Positions 34,271 to 41,978 of a stretch of DNA of 53,076 nt are shown in pieces (within the stretch, counting starts at the first letter, position 1; the number at the start of each line of letters is the position of its first letter). A model generated the notes under the pieces. The model did not search any database, was not told the DNA's origin, and saw nothing but the letters and a program-made list of their open reading frames with translations. Origin of the DNA: Halobacteriales archaeon QS_8_69_73. Lineage in GTDB: Archaea; Halobacteriota; Halobacteria; Halobacteriales; Haloarculaceae. The DNA lies in assembly GCA_003022945.1 (NCBI GenBank), contig PXRZ01000043.1:42086-95161 (forward strand). Direction: 5' to 3'. The position numbers were made by a program, and so were the translations under genes.

Positions 34271-34791
34271 GACCGCGGCCCCCGTCGGTAGCTGTCGGTC
34301 CCGCCGGGGTGGCCCCGGGGGTTCCCGATGCCGACCAACTCTCCACCGGTCGGCGAGGCGTACAGCGCCATCAGGAGGTCGTTGACGACGTAGTACCGCA
34401 CCTGCTCGGCGGTCGACCCGTCGGGGGCCTCCGCGGCGGTGTCGACGCCCATCTCCCGCAGCAGCGAGTCGCGGTCCTCGGTAGCGAGGTCCGCGAAGGC
34501 GGCGTCGTACCACGCCTCGGCGCGGTCGTCCATCGTCTCGATCGCCGCCCGAACCCCGCGGGCGTGGTCGTCACCGCCCGCCGCGCGCCGTCGGGCGTAG
34601 GCCTCGACGAAGCCCTCCAGGCCCGTCACCTCGTCGGGGTAGACCACTTCGGCAGCGGCGATCAGCGTCTCGACGTCAGGGCTCGACTCGCCTGGCGGCG
34701 AGTCGTTTAGCTCCCGGACGGCGTAGGCGGCGCCCGCCCCCGCGCCGACGGCCCCCAACGCGGCGATGGCGTCCCGCCGAGATAGTTCCAT
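34267..34791 (-). CDS. Gluconate 2-dehydrogenase subunit 3-family protein (Tat-exported)
   Basis: A 174-residue protein with a Tat signal (SRRDAIAALGAVGAGAG) and the compact helical subunit-3 fold (VETLIAAAEVVYPDEVTGLE; RYYVVNDLLMALYASPTGGE at about 135-154). Subunit 3 acts as the Tat escort and partner of the GMC flavoprotein, which lacks a signal of its own. The pair is therefore expected on the outer face of the membrane oxidising a sugar or sugar acid. The two genes overlap by 4 bp. The operator at 34801-34814 suggests iron control. Confidence 0.87.
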   Translation of the reverse strand: MELSRRDAIAALGAVGAGAGAAYAVRELNDSPPGESSPDVETLIAAAEVVYPDEVTGLEGFVEAYARRRAAGGDDHARGVRAAIETMDDRAEAWYDAAFADLATEDRDSLLREMGVDTAAEAPDGSTAEQVRYYVVNDLLMALYASPTGGELVGIGNPRGHPGGTDSYRRGPRS

Positions 34792-34800
34792 GGAGGCGAT

Positions 34801-34814
34801 TTAGGCAGACCTAA
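34801..34814. promoter_or_regulatory. DtxR/IdeR-type operator candidate upstream of the GMC operon
   Basis: TTAGGCAGACCTAA is an inverted repeat with 5-bp perfect arms (TTAGG/CCTAA) and the same 4-bp spacing as the site at 32637-32652. It lies 10 bp upstream of the minus-strand ATG at 34791, over the expected transcription start. A metal-loaded DtxR/SirR-type repressor binding here would shut the operon down. Confidence 0.65.
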
Positions 34815-34960
34815 TCAAATGCGTTGTGCATCGGCGCCACTCGATCGTGATGGCTCTCGGTGGGTGGTCCTCCTACGATGCTATTGAGCCGTATCTCGCC
34901 GCCCCTCCGAGTCCAGTATCCTAGACCATCTCAATAAGGTCTCGCTTTGATGGGCTTCGG

Positions 34961-35002
34961 CCCCAACAATAACTTTACCTTTGTTGGGGTCTTATCCCAA
35001 CA
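34961..35002. promoter_or_regulatory. Operator/promoter of the TumE toxin-antitoxin operon
   Basis: An inverted repeat CCCCAACA (34961-34968) / TGTTGGGG (34982-34989) flanks an AT-rich ATAACTTTACC that can serve as TATA box. A third half-site CCCAACA follows at 34996-35002. GGAG lies a few nt before the ATG at 35012. Three half-sites around the core promoter fit autorepression by the antitoxin, the norm for such operons. Confidence 0.6.
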
Positions 35003-35011
35003 TAGGAGAAC

Positions 35012-35320
35012 ATGCCAGCGACGGTCGTGTACCGAGAGGAAAATGAGAAACCGGACGGAAGTCGGTACGAAATGGTCGCCTGGCAGGTCCCGGTGAGCGA
35101 GGACTTCCCCCAGGGGTTGAACTACAGCTTCCAGTACGTGAGTGCTGACGGCGATACGCTCCTGCGATACGACAACGCGCCCTACCACCTGGATGTCGGC
35201 CGGCACCACCGACATCCACCTGAAGGCGAGATCACGGAGTTGGGCTTCACCGGTCTCTCCGACCTGATCGACGACTTCCAGAACGAGGTCGACGAAATCC
35301 ATGAGCGACGAACCAACTGA
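35012..35320 (+). CDS. TumE-family (DUF6516) toxin of a toxin-antitoxin pair
   Basis: A 102-residue protein with the TumE/DUF6516 pattern: an N-terminal strand MPATVVYREENEKPDGSRYE, then YDNAPYHLDVGRHHRHPPEG at about 53-72 with the conserved Tyr-Asp-Asn and His-x-His cluster, and a C-terminal helix LSDLIDDFQNEVDEI. Family members are proposed toxins, possibly nucleases, paired with a DNA-binding antitoxin. The antitoxin gene overlaps by 20 bp downstream. Local GC content is lower than in the surrounding chromosome, suggesting mobile origin. Confidence 0.82.
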   Translation: MPATVVYREENEKPDGSRYEMVAWQVPVSEDFPQGLNYSFQYVSADGDTLLRYDNAPYHLDVGRHHRHPPEGEITELGFTGLSDLIDDFQNEVDEIHERRTN

Positions 35321-35768
35321 CGCCGAACCCACGCACGACGAGTTCACCCCCGACCCGGACGAAGTCGAGTACCCTTCGACCCTCCGCATCACGTCGAAGC
35401 CGTCCGAGGACCACAAGGAGAGTGCCTTGGACCGTGCAGAGCGCTGGGAGCAGGGCGACGAGGTCCCGCACGTCGTCAATTTTGAAGACCGAGCGCGCCT
35501 CCGCCAGCTTCTCACCGACCGGCGAATGGAGCTGCTCGAAACGGTGATGGAACAGCCCCCTGGAAGCATCCGCGCGTTGGCTGGCTGCCTCGGCCGTGAC
35601 GTGCACGACGTCCACGACGATGTGCACCTGCTGGCCGAGTATGACGTCATCCACTTCGAGGAGGACGGTCGCGCGAAGAAGCCGTACGTTCCTTACGACA
35701 CGGTCCGGATCGAGGTTGAGTTCGGCTTGCCGCGTGACGAGAGCTCGGAGTCGGCCGCATCGACCTGA
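35301..35768 (+). CDS. HVO_A0114-family DNA-binding antitoxin
   Basis: A 155-residue acidic protein whose C-terminal half has a winged-helix region (LRQLLTDRRMELLETVMEQP; then RALAGCLGRDVHDVHDDVHL at about 95-114). This is typical of the HVO_A0114-type putative DNA-binding proteins that accompany TumE toxins in haloarchaea. The unstructured N-terminus (about 30 residues, Asp/Glu/Pro) may wrap around the toxin. It begins inside the toxin gene, so the two are co-translated. It probably binds the TGTTGGGG repeats at 34961-35002. Confidence 0.82.
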   Translation: MSDEPTDAEPTHDEFTPDPDEVEYPSTLRITSKPSEDHKESALDRAERWEQGDEVPHVVNFEDRARLRQLLTDRRMELLETVMEQPPGSIRALAGCLGRDVHDVHDDVHLLAEYDVIHFEEDGRAKKPYVPYDTVRIEVEFGLPRDESSESAAST

Positions 35769-35778
35769 ATTAGACGAG

Positions 35779-36033
35779 TCAAGGGTCCGGTCGCTGGAGA
35801 TGCTTCGCCGCATCCAGTTCCTCGTAGAGGTATCGCTGGCCCTCACCGGCCGGCTCGAATATGATCCCGTCCTCGTAGAGGCGCGCCACCAGCCCGGCCT
35901 CTCCGGGTATCTCCAGCCGCTCGAAGACGCGACGGGGTGAGGCCAGCATCGCGGTCTCGCGCTGAATCGGTGACGGCGACCCCCACCGCTCGTCGCTCAG
36001 GTACTCCATGATACACTCGTCGAGCGGGCACAT
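35779..36033 (-). CDS. Small winged-helix regulator, PhiH1-repressor-like
   Basis: An 84-residue protein starting MCPLDECIMEYLSDERWGSP; the helix-turn-helix segment IQRETAMLASPRRVFERLEI is followed by a wing (YEDGIIFEPAGEGQRYLYEE). It resembles the family of haloarchaeal proteins related to the phage PhiH1 repressor, which occur next to mobile genes. It converges on the toxin-antitoxin pair with 10 bp between stop codons. No autoregulatory site is obvious upstream. Confidence 0.75.
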   Translation of the reverse strand: MCPLDECIMEYLSDERWGSPSPIQRETAMLASPRRVFERLEIPGEAGLVARLYEDGIIFEPAGEGQRYLYEELDAAKHLQRPDP

Positions 36034-36146
36034 TCACTTCGCTCACTTCCGCTTGTGCATAATTTCTCCCGGCTCTTCGCCGGCGGTCGGGCTGTTCCGT
36101 TCCCCGCCGTTCATCCAAGCGCCGTTCTCGGCGTCGTACTCCCTGC

Positions 36147-36803
36147 TCAGTGCCGCTCTTCGACCCAGGTAACGACGTCGGTGACCTCCTCGGGGGTCGT
36201 GCCGTGGCCGACGGCGTACTGCTCGAAGCGCACCTCGGCACCTCCCTCCTCCAGCAGGTCGGCGGCGCGCTCGGCCCGCTCCGCCGGGATGACCCGGTCG
36301 TGGGCGCCACAGCCGACGAAGACCGGCGTGCCGGCGGCGGCGTCGACGTCGTCGGCGTGCTCGGCGGCGAGGTAGCCGTTCAGCGCGACCACCCAGCGAT
36401 AGGCCTCGGGCCGCTCGAGAAGCGCCGAGAGGCTCGTGATGGCGCCCTGGCTGAACCCGAACAGGCCGACCCGGTCGGAATCGAGGTCGTAGGCGTCGAC
36501 GGCGCCGTCGACGAACTCGTGGACCGCATCGAGGCTCCGGCGGAACCCATCCGGGTCGGGCTGGCTGGCGTGGAGGCCGCCCGCCGAGAGGTCCAGGTCG
36601 TACCAGGTGTAGCTGTCGGGGCCCATCGACTGGGGCGCCCGCACGCCGAGGACGTCCAGTTCGTCGGGCAGTTGCGCGCCGAACGGCAGCAGGTCCCGCT
36701 CGTCGGTGCCGCGGCCGTGGATCAGTACGACCGCCGGCGCGTCCGACGCGGCGGTCCCCGGGCGGTGCTCGTGGACGAGCGGCAGGTCCTCCGGCGCGGT
36801 CAT
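36147..36803 (-). CDS. Alpha/beta-hydrolase, phospholipase/carboxylesterase family
   Basis: A 218-residue hydrolase from the ATG at 36803 (MTAPEDLPLVHEHRPG). It has the oxyanion motif VLIHGRGTDERDLL, a nucleophile elbow GLFGFSQGAITSL (Ser at about 121), Asp in VGCGAHDRVIPAER and His in YAVGHGTTPEEV. This is the complete triad of YpfH/acyl-protein-thioesterase-like carboxylesterases. The substrate is unknown. The upstream 31 codons in frame are not family-like. It returns to typical chromosomal GC after the island. Confidence 0.9.
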   Translation of the reverse strand: MTAPEDLPLVHEHRPGTAASDAPAVVLIHGRGTDERDLLPFGAQLPDELDVLGVRAPQSMGPDSYTWYDLDLSAGGLHASQPDPDGFRRSLDAVHEFVDGAVDAYDLDSDRVGLFGFSQGAITSLSALLERPEAYRWVVALNGYLAAEHADDVDAAAGTPVFVGCGAHDRVIPAERAERAADLLEEGGAEVRFEQYAVGHGTTPEEVTDVVTWVEERH

Positions 36804-36873
36804 GCGCCCGCTACGACGGCGACGATCAAAAGCCGCCGGTCGACACGTCTCACCATGTGACAGGTTGCCACAG

Positions 36874-36881
36874 GATTTATG
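36874..36881 (+). promoter_or_regulatory. TATA box of the small zinc-finger gene
   Basis: GATTTATG lies 27-34 nt before the ATG at 36908, predicting a leaderless or nearly leaderless mRNA. Confidence 0.5.
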
Positions 36882-36907
36882 ATCGTGGCTCGGCAACGGC
36901 CGCTTGT

Positions 36908-37078
36908 ATGGCGACCGCAGACGACGACATCTTCGACGAGTTCCTCGACGAGCGAGGGCACGAAACCGAGTCCCCGTCGTGGGAGCAGGACTACAACAAA
37001 AAACGGTGCCCGGACTGTGGAGGGCTCCACGGACCCGAGGCGTCGTCGTGTTCGGTCTGCGGCTGGCGGCCGACCTGA
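36908..37078 (+). CDS. HVO_0416-family small zinc-finger protein
   Basis: A 56-residue protein with two CxxC knuckles in the C-terminal half, CPDCGG and CSVCGW, and an acidic N-terminus (MATADDDIFDEFLDERGHE). It matches the small haloarchaeal family annotated as HVO_0416-type zinc-finger proteins. One zinc ion is expected. The frame extending upstream to 36857 is not used. Function is unknown; it is often near helicase or repair genes, as here. Confidence 0.85.
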   Translation: MATADDDIFDEFLDERGHETESPSWEQDYNKKRCPDCGGLHGPEASSCSVCGWRPT

Positions 37079-37155
37079 GGTGAGGCCACGGTCGGCCGGT
37101 GCGCCGATGATCGTCCGACAGCGCCGCTCCGTGGTGGTATCGGTCGCAAGCACTC

Positions 37156-37164
37156 GATTTATAC
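37156..37164 (+). promoter_or_regulatory. TATA box of the helicase gene
   Basis: GATTTATAC lies 24-32 nt before the ATG at 37188, the expected distance for a leaderless transcript. It supports this start over the long upstream frame. Confidence 0.6.
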
Positions 37165-37187
37165 GGCCGCGCGGCATTGAGCGAGTA

Positions 37188-38957
37188 ATGTCCAATTCCA
37201 CCCAGGTGACACGACTGTTCGGTGGCCCCGGCAGCGGGAAGACGACGGCGCTGCTGGACCGGGTCGACGAGATGCTCGACGAGGGCGTCGACATCGACGA
37301 TATCCTGGTCGTCTCCTACACCCGGGCGGCCGCCACCGAGGTCCGCGAGCGGCTCTCCGAGCGGCTCGACCGGAGCCCGAAGTCACTCCGCGGCAACGTC
37401 TGTACGATGCACGCGAAGGCCTACGAGCTGCTGAACCTCTCGCGGGGCGACGTCGTCGGCGAGGACGACAAGGAGGCCTTCTGCGAAGAGTACGGCGTCG
37501 AGTTCGAAGACGAGTACAGCTCCTCGCGGCGGCGGTCGGCGCGGTCGACGACGCTGGGCAACAAGATCATCGCCACTTCCCAGTGGCTCCAGCGGACCGA
37601 ACGCGACGTCGCCGACTGGTACGAGGTCCCCTTCAAGTGGGACGACGACGAGGTCCGGCTGCCGCCGGAGATCGACGACGAGGCCCAGACGGGCTACAAG
37701 GGCGAACACGGGATCGTCGGCTTCGCGGACATGCTCGAGCGGGTCAAACAGCGGTCGCTCGTCCCCGGCGTCGATCACGTCGTCATCGACGAGTTCCAGG
37801 ACATCACCACGCTGCAGTACGCCGTCTACGACGAGTGGAAACCCCACATCGACGCCGTCCTCATCGCCGGCGACGACGACCAGGTCGTCTACGCCTGGCA
37901 GGGCGCCGACCCCAACCTCCTGCTCGACGAGGGCGTCGACGACGACGTCGTGCTGCCGAACTCCTACCGGCTGCCGTCCCGCATCCTCAACGTCGTCAAC
38001 ACCCAGATCGACCACATCGACAAGCGCCAGGACAAAGACCTCAAGCCGCGCAAGCAGGGCGGCTCCGTCGAGGCCGTCCGCAACCCCTCGATGCTCGATT
38101 TGGTGCGGAACGTCCGCGGCACCCTCGAGGAGGACGAAGACGGCACCGTCATGTGTCTGTTCCGGGCCCGTTACCAGATGTTCCAGTTCATGGACGAGTT
38201 CATCGACGAGGGGATCCCCTTCAGGGCGCTGACCGACCAGCGGATGTGGACCGACCGGCTGCAGGGGTACGTCGACGCCATCGAGGCCGTCGACCGGGGC
38301 GAGTCGATCGACGGCCTGCAGGCCCGCCGGCTCGGCGAGATGCTCGCCGACAGCGCCTTCGGCACCGGCGAGCGCGACGACTACTTCGACGCCCTCGACG
38401 ACCGACAGGAGACCGCGGGCGTCGACGACCTCACCGAAATAGAGCTGCCGGCCGACTTCGTCGACGACCACGCTCCCTTCGCGCCCGGCCCTGCGTCGGC
38501 GTCGGACATGCTGACGAAGGTGTCGAACTTCCAGGAACGGTCCGTCGAGGCGTACTTCGGCGGCGACTACCGCGGGATGGACCCCTCGCGGCTCCGGCTC
38601 GGCACCATCCACTCCGCGAAGGGCCGGGAGGCCGACCACGTGTTCGTCGCGACGGATCTCACCGAGAAGGTCGTCGAGCAGATGGCCGCCTCCGTCGAGA
38701 ACCCCACCGAGGTGGCGGGCGTCACCGAGTTCACCAAACACTCCGACCCCGTCCCGACGCTGACCGACAACGAGCGGCGGGTGTTCTACGTCGGCATGTC
38801 GCGGGCCCGCGAACGGCTCGTCCTGCTGGAGAACCTCGTCGACGGCGCGCCGACGCTACCGGTTGACGTGCTGCTGCACGACGAGCCGGTCGAGGAATCA
38901 CTGGAGCAGGTGCTCGAGCAGGCCCAGCAGACCGGCGCCGAACTGACCGCCGACTGA
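37188..38957 (+). CDS. UvrD/Rep-type ATP-dependent DNA helicase (SF1)
   Basis: A 589-residue SF1A helicase. Motif I GGPGSGKTTALL is at about 12-23, Ia SYTRAAATEVRERL at about 43-56, motif II VVIDEFQDITTLQY at about 199-212, motif III AGDDDQVVYAWQGADP at about 230-245, motif V TIHSAKGREADHVFVATD at about 474-491 and motif VI RVFYVGMSRARERLVLLE near 531. It is somewhat shorter than bacterial UvrD, with compact 1B/2B subdomains, as usual in haloarchaea. It unwinds DNA 3'-5' in repair or recombination. Intact and monocistronic. Confidence 0.93.
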   Translation: MSNSTQVTRLFGGPGSGKTTALLDRVDEMLDEGVDIDDILVVSYTRAAATEVRERLSERLDRSPKSLRGNVCTMHAKAYELLNLSRGDVVGEDDKEAFCEEYGVEFEDEYSSSRRRSARSTTLGNKIIATSQWLQRTERDVADWYEVPFKWDDDEVRLPPEIDDEAQTGYKGEHGIVGFADMLERVKQRSLVPGVDHVVIDEFQDITTLQYAVYDEWKPHIDAVLIAGDDDQVVYAWQGADPNLLLDEGVDDDVVLPNSYRLPSRILNVVNTQIDHIDKRQDKDLKPRKQGGSVEAVRNPSMLDLVRNVRGTLEEDEDGTVMCLFRARYQMFQFMDEFIDEGIPFRALTDQRMWTDRLQGYVDAIEAVDRGESIDGLQARRLGEMLADSAFGTGERDDYFDALDDRQETAGVDDLTEIELPADFVDDHAPFAPGPASASDMLTKVSNFQERSVEAYFGGDYRGMDPSRLRLGTIHSAKGREADHVFVATDLTEKVVEQMAASVENPTEVAGVTEFTKHSDPVPTLTDNERRVFYVGMSRARERLVLLENLVDGAPTLPVDVLLHDEPVEESLEQVLEQAQQTGAELTAD

Positions 38958-38988
38958 CCGAGGACTCGCCGTCAGCGGACTTCTTCGG

Positions 38989-39192
38989 TCACTTGAGTTG
39001 ACCGAAGATCCGGTCGGTCACCCGCGCGTAGATGTACTCGCTGACCGCGACGAATCCGACGGCCATCGCGAAGAAGACCGTCCCGAGCGGCAACTGACCG
39101 TCCAAGATGGTGGAGACGCCGACCAGCGCCACTGGCACCGCTACCACGAGCGTCGTCAGCAACCACAGCGAACGAACGATGCCCATCGCCAT
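38989..39192 (-). CDS. Small haloarchaeal membrane protein (two helices)
   Basis: A 67-residue protein with two hydrophobic helices (about 8-30 and 36-54) and a short basic C-terminus (RVTDRIFGQLK). It starts 3 bp after the stop of the next small membrane protein gene, so the two are co-transcribed. The pair looks like a duplicated family (both have ...VGF..VA/E-type second helices followed by DR/DW). I recall such proteins as a DUF7533-like group; function unknown. Confidence 0.72.
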   Translation of the reverse strand: MAMGIVRSLWLLTTLVVAVPVALVGVSTILDGQLPLGTVFFAMAVGFVAVSEYIYARVTDRIFGQLK

Positions 39193-39195
39193 CGC

Positions 39196-39435
39196 TCACT
39201 CACCCTCCGGGTCGGCGTCGTCGCCGTCCGACTGGAGCCAGTCGAGGGCTCGCCCGCCGACGACGTCGACCGGGTCCGGCCGGTAGAGCACCCCGACGAC
39301 GAGGCCGGCCGCGACGGCCAGGAAGCCGACGCCAGCTGCCGTCCGACCGCCGACGAGGAACTCCACGCCGAGCAGCCCGACCGGCGCCGCCAGTGCCGCA
39401 GCCCCGAACAGCGCCACCGTGTCGAGGACGTTCAT
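39196..39435 (-). CDS. Small haloarchaeal membrane protein (two helices), paralogue-like
   Basis: A 79-residue protein beginning MNVLDTVALFGAAALAAPVG, with two helices (about 5-27 and 32-50), then an acidic tail DGDDADPEGE. It resembles its downstream neighbour in size and topology. It is the first gene of a two-gene minus-strand unit divergent from riboflavin synthase (84-bp gap). No functional motif is seen. Confidence 0.72.
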   Translation of the reverse strand: MNVLDTVALFGAAALAAPVGLLGVEFLVGGRTAAGVGFLAVAAGLVVGVLYRPDPVDVVGGRALDWLQSDGDDADPEGE

Positions 39436-39518
39436 GCGCGACGGTACGCGTCGAGGCCCAAAAGCTCGCCGTCTGCGACCGACGACAGCCTTTCGATCCT
39501 CGCAGCCGTACCGTCGGT

Positions 39519-40124
39519 ATGTTCACCGGCATCGTCGAGGAAACCGGCGAGGTGACGACCGTCGAGGACGGCCCGGAGGGGCGACGAATCGGCGTCTCGA
39601 CGTCGTTCTGCGACGAACTCGAGCACGGCCAGAGCGTCTCGATAAGCGGCGCCTGCCTGACCGTCGAAGGGGTCCGATCGGACGACGGTGGCGACGGCGA
39701 GTTCGAACTATTCTGCTCCGAGGAGACCCTCGAGCGGACGTACCTCGACGACGTGAGGGTCGACGACGCGGTCAATCTCGAGCGGGCGCTGCCGGCCGAC
39801 GGCCGCTTCGACGGCCACTTCGTACAGGGCCACGTCGACGGTGTCGCCGAGGTAACCGAAATCGAGCAGGTGGGGGACGATTGGACGTTCGGCTTCTCGC
39901 TGCCCGACGACCTCGCCCCGTACGTCGTCGAGAAGGGATCGATCGGCGTCGACGGGATCTCGCTGACCGTCGCGGAGCTGCGCGAGGGGTCGTTTTCGAC
40001 CGCCATCATCCCGGCGACGTACGACCTGACGACGCTGTCGACGAAGGCGGTCGGCGACCCAATCCACCTCGAGGTCGACGTCGTCGCCAAGTACGTCGAG
40101 AGCCTCGTCGACGGCTACCGGTAG
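39519..40124 (+). CDS. ribE: Riboflavin synthase (alpha-subunit type)
   Basis: A 201-residue protein from the ATG at 39519. It begins MFTGIVEETGEV and contains two lumazine-binding repeats: HGQSVSISGACLTVEGV in the first and GSIGVDGISLTVAELREGSF in the second. GHFVQGHVDGVAEV joins them. It dismutates two 6,7-dimethyl-8-ribityllumazines to riboflavin. Haloarchaea use this bacterial/eukaryotic-type enzyme, unlike methanogens with RibC. The preceding 42 in-frame codons are antisense to the small membrane protein gene. Complete and monocistronic; its stop abuts the PrsW stop. Confidence 0.93.
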   Translation: MFTGIVEETGEVTTVEDGPEGRRIGVSTSFCDELEHGQSVSISGACLTVEGVRSDDGGDGEFELFCSEETLERTYLDDVRVDDAVNLERALPADGRFDGHFVQGHVDGVAEVTEIEQVGDDWTFGFSLPDDLAPYVVEKGSIGVDGISLTVAELREGSFSTAIIPATYDLTTLSTKAVGDPIHLEVDVVAKYVESLVDGYR

Positions 40125-41168
40125 CTACGCGTCGGCGTCGAACTCCGTCAGCTCCGGCTCCATCTCCCCCGGGTCGGCGTCGTCGTGGGCCCGCTCGTAT
40201 GCCCGACGGTAGCGCTGGAGCTTCCGGTAGAGGATGGCGAAGAACAGCCCGGCGTAGACGACGACGAAGCCGAAGAAGACGACCAACGCCGGCACCCCCG
40301 GGACGACGAGCCCGACCAGCCTCGGCACGATGCCGGCCAGTGTATTGTAGGTAGCGTGGATGAACGCCGCGATGATGATGCCCTTGATGATGATCGGGGC
40401 GGCGTTCTCGCGGTTGAACTTCGCGAGGCCGAGGTAGTAGCCGGCGAAGGCGGAGTAGATGACGTGGCCGGGGCCGGCGAGGCTGCGGACGGCCGTGATC
40501 TGGCCGCCGTCGTCGACCGTCTCGGAGAACTGCGCGACGACGTCGATCGTCGCGGCCGTGATGAGGGCGCCGGAACCCTGGAGATTCTGGGTGATGTAGA
40601 GGACGTTTTCGATGGTCGCGAAACCGAGGCCGGCGACGGCGCCGTACACCGCGCCGTCGACGACCGAGTCGAAGCGGTCGTCCCGGTAAGCGTACAGCCG
40701 CACCGCGAGCATCTTGACGAACTCCTCGCCGGGGCCGACGACGAGGTAGAAAAAGAGGATGACGCCGACCGGGCCCAGCGCCTGGAGAGCCCCGAGGCGG
40801 CCGTTGACAATGGCGGCGAAGCCGGCAAACAGGATCGCGAGGACGAACGTCACCGCGAGAAGCGTCGGCGGCTCCTTCGTCGTGACGTCGGTCCGGTAGA
40901 CGTACAGCGCGAGCAGCCCCGCCGGGACGACCGACAGGAGGACGAGTCCGAGTACGAACGGGTTCCGGAGGATGACGGCCCCCGCGCCGCCGGCCAGGAT
41001 CGTCAGGAAGATGCCGAACCCGAGCACGTAGACCGCCCACCGGGCGAGCCTGCGCCCGCCTCGGTGGACGGTCACCGCGAGCCTGTCCAGCGCCGTCCGG
41101 GGCTCCCAGGCGGCGACGTCGTAGAGGTCCTCCGAGTCGTCCGTACGGGCCTCGACCGGGTCTTCCAT
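40125..41168 (-). CDS. PrsW-family intramembrane metalloprotease
   Basis: A 347-residue protein with about eight helices after a 40-residue acidic cytoplasmic N-terminus. PrsW hallmarks are present: VVGPGEEFVKMLAVRLYAY with the catalytic Glu-Glu at about 145-163, DGAVYGAVAGLGFATIEN at about 171-188 and a later His-containing AFIHATYNTLAG. PrsW homologues cleave membrane substrates such as anti-sigma factors in Bacillus; the haloarchaeal target is unknown. The stop codon directly follows that of riboflavin synthase on the other strand. Confidence 0.9.
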   Translation of the reverse strand: MEDPVEARTDDSEDLYDVAAWEPRTALDRLAVTVHRGGRRLARWAVYVLGFGIFLTILAGGAGAVILRNPFVLGLVLLSVVPAGLLALYVYRTDVTTKEPPTLLAVTFVLAILFAGFAAIVNGRLGALQALGPVGVILFFYLVVGPGEEFVKMLAVRLYAYRDDRFDSVVDGAVYGAVAGLGFATIENVLYITQNLQGSGALITAATIDVVAQFSETVDDGGQITAVRSLAGPGHVIYSAFAGYYLGLAKFNRENAAPIIIKGIIIAAFIHATYNTLAGIVPRLVGLVVPGVPALVVFFGFVVVYAGLFFAILYRKLQRYRRAYERAHDDADPGEMEPELTEFDADA

Positions 41169-41603
41169 ACCGACACCTGCGGCGGTAGGGTTCTAACGGT
41201 TTTGTTGCCGGCGACTGGTTTGTTCATACAACGCCGAACGATCGCCCAGTTTCGGTCGGCGCGTCGCCGACCTCCTGGCGGATCGAACGGACGAGACACG
41301 CCGGCGTTCGTACGGTCGCTCCACCGGCGCCAACCTACAAGGCGTCGAGCGAAGCGAGACGCCTCGAACCCGGACGGCGTCCTCGCGAGTGAAGCGAGCG
41401 GGGGCTCGGCAGAGCCTCGCTCTGCCGGTGACCGAACCGAGCCGTGAGCGAAGCGAGGATAACCGGGGTAGTGACTATACGAAAGCCAGCGAGCCGAGGG
41501 CGTTCGAGATCACCCCCGGCCGCATCGAGCAGTATCCGCCTGTCCGAACACCACCCCGACGACGAGCCGGGACGCTTTCGGTCTCCCGTCCCGAACGCCG
41601 GAT
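41169..41603. other. 435-bp intergenic region with palindromes and a dispersed repeat
   Basis: No gene-like frame is seen. It holds GGCGTCGAGCGAAGCGAGACGCC (41341-41363, a hairpin), the 75-bp dispersed repeat at 41376-41450, and a less GC-rich stretch at 41215-41240 that may be the PrsW promoter (minus strand). Confidence 0.5.
41376..41450 (+). repeat. Dispersed 75-bp CG-rich repeat, copy 2
   Basis: This matches the minus-strand copy at 12365-12440 at about 92% by eye. Shared landmarks are GGCGTCCTCGCGAGTGAAGC, the GGCAGAGC...GCTCTGCC hairpin and GGTGACCG...GAGCCGTGAGC. Confidence 0.8.
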
Positions 41604-41978
41604 ATGCACTTCGACCAGCGGACGCAGCGTGCCCTCCGGGAGTTCGGCCTCTCGACGGCCGAGATCCGGGAGCTGTCGACGGCCGTCGTCGAGGCGACGG
41701 CCGAGGCCGCCGCCGACATCGAGGCGTTCTTCGAGGGCCGCGACGTCGTTTACTCCGACATGGAGAAGGCCCACTCGGCCGCCGAGTTCCCCGAACACGA
41801 CCTGGCGTACGTCGACCTCTACACCCACGGCGCCGACCTCCGGGGGTACGTGCGGTTCGACGGCTGGGGCGTCCCCGTCGAAGGCGGCCGCGTGCTCGGC
41901 GACGACATCGTCGAGCTGACGCTCGGGCCGACCGTCGACGGCCGCGTCCGGTTCGCCGCCGACCGCGAACGTCTATGA
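41604..41978 (+). CDS. Uncharacterised haloarchaeal protein encoded with FAU-1
   Basis: A 124-residue soluble protein: an N-terminal helical half (MHFDQRTQRALREFGLSTAE) followed by a beta-rich half (DLRGYVRFDGWGVPVEGGRV). Its stop overlaps the FAU-1 start by 4 bp (ATGA), so the two are translationally coupled and probably act together in RNA metabolism; that is inference from position only. I do not recognise a characterised family. Confidence 0.78.
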   Translation: MHFDQRTQRALREFGLSTAEIRELSTAVVEATAEAAADIEAFFEGRDVVYSDMEKAHSAAEFPEHDLAYVDLYTHGADLRGYVRFDGWGVPVEGGRVLGDDIVELTLGPTVDGRVRFAADRERL

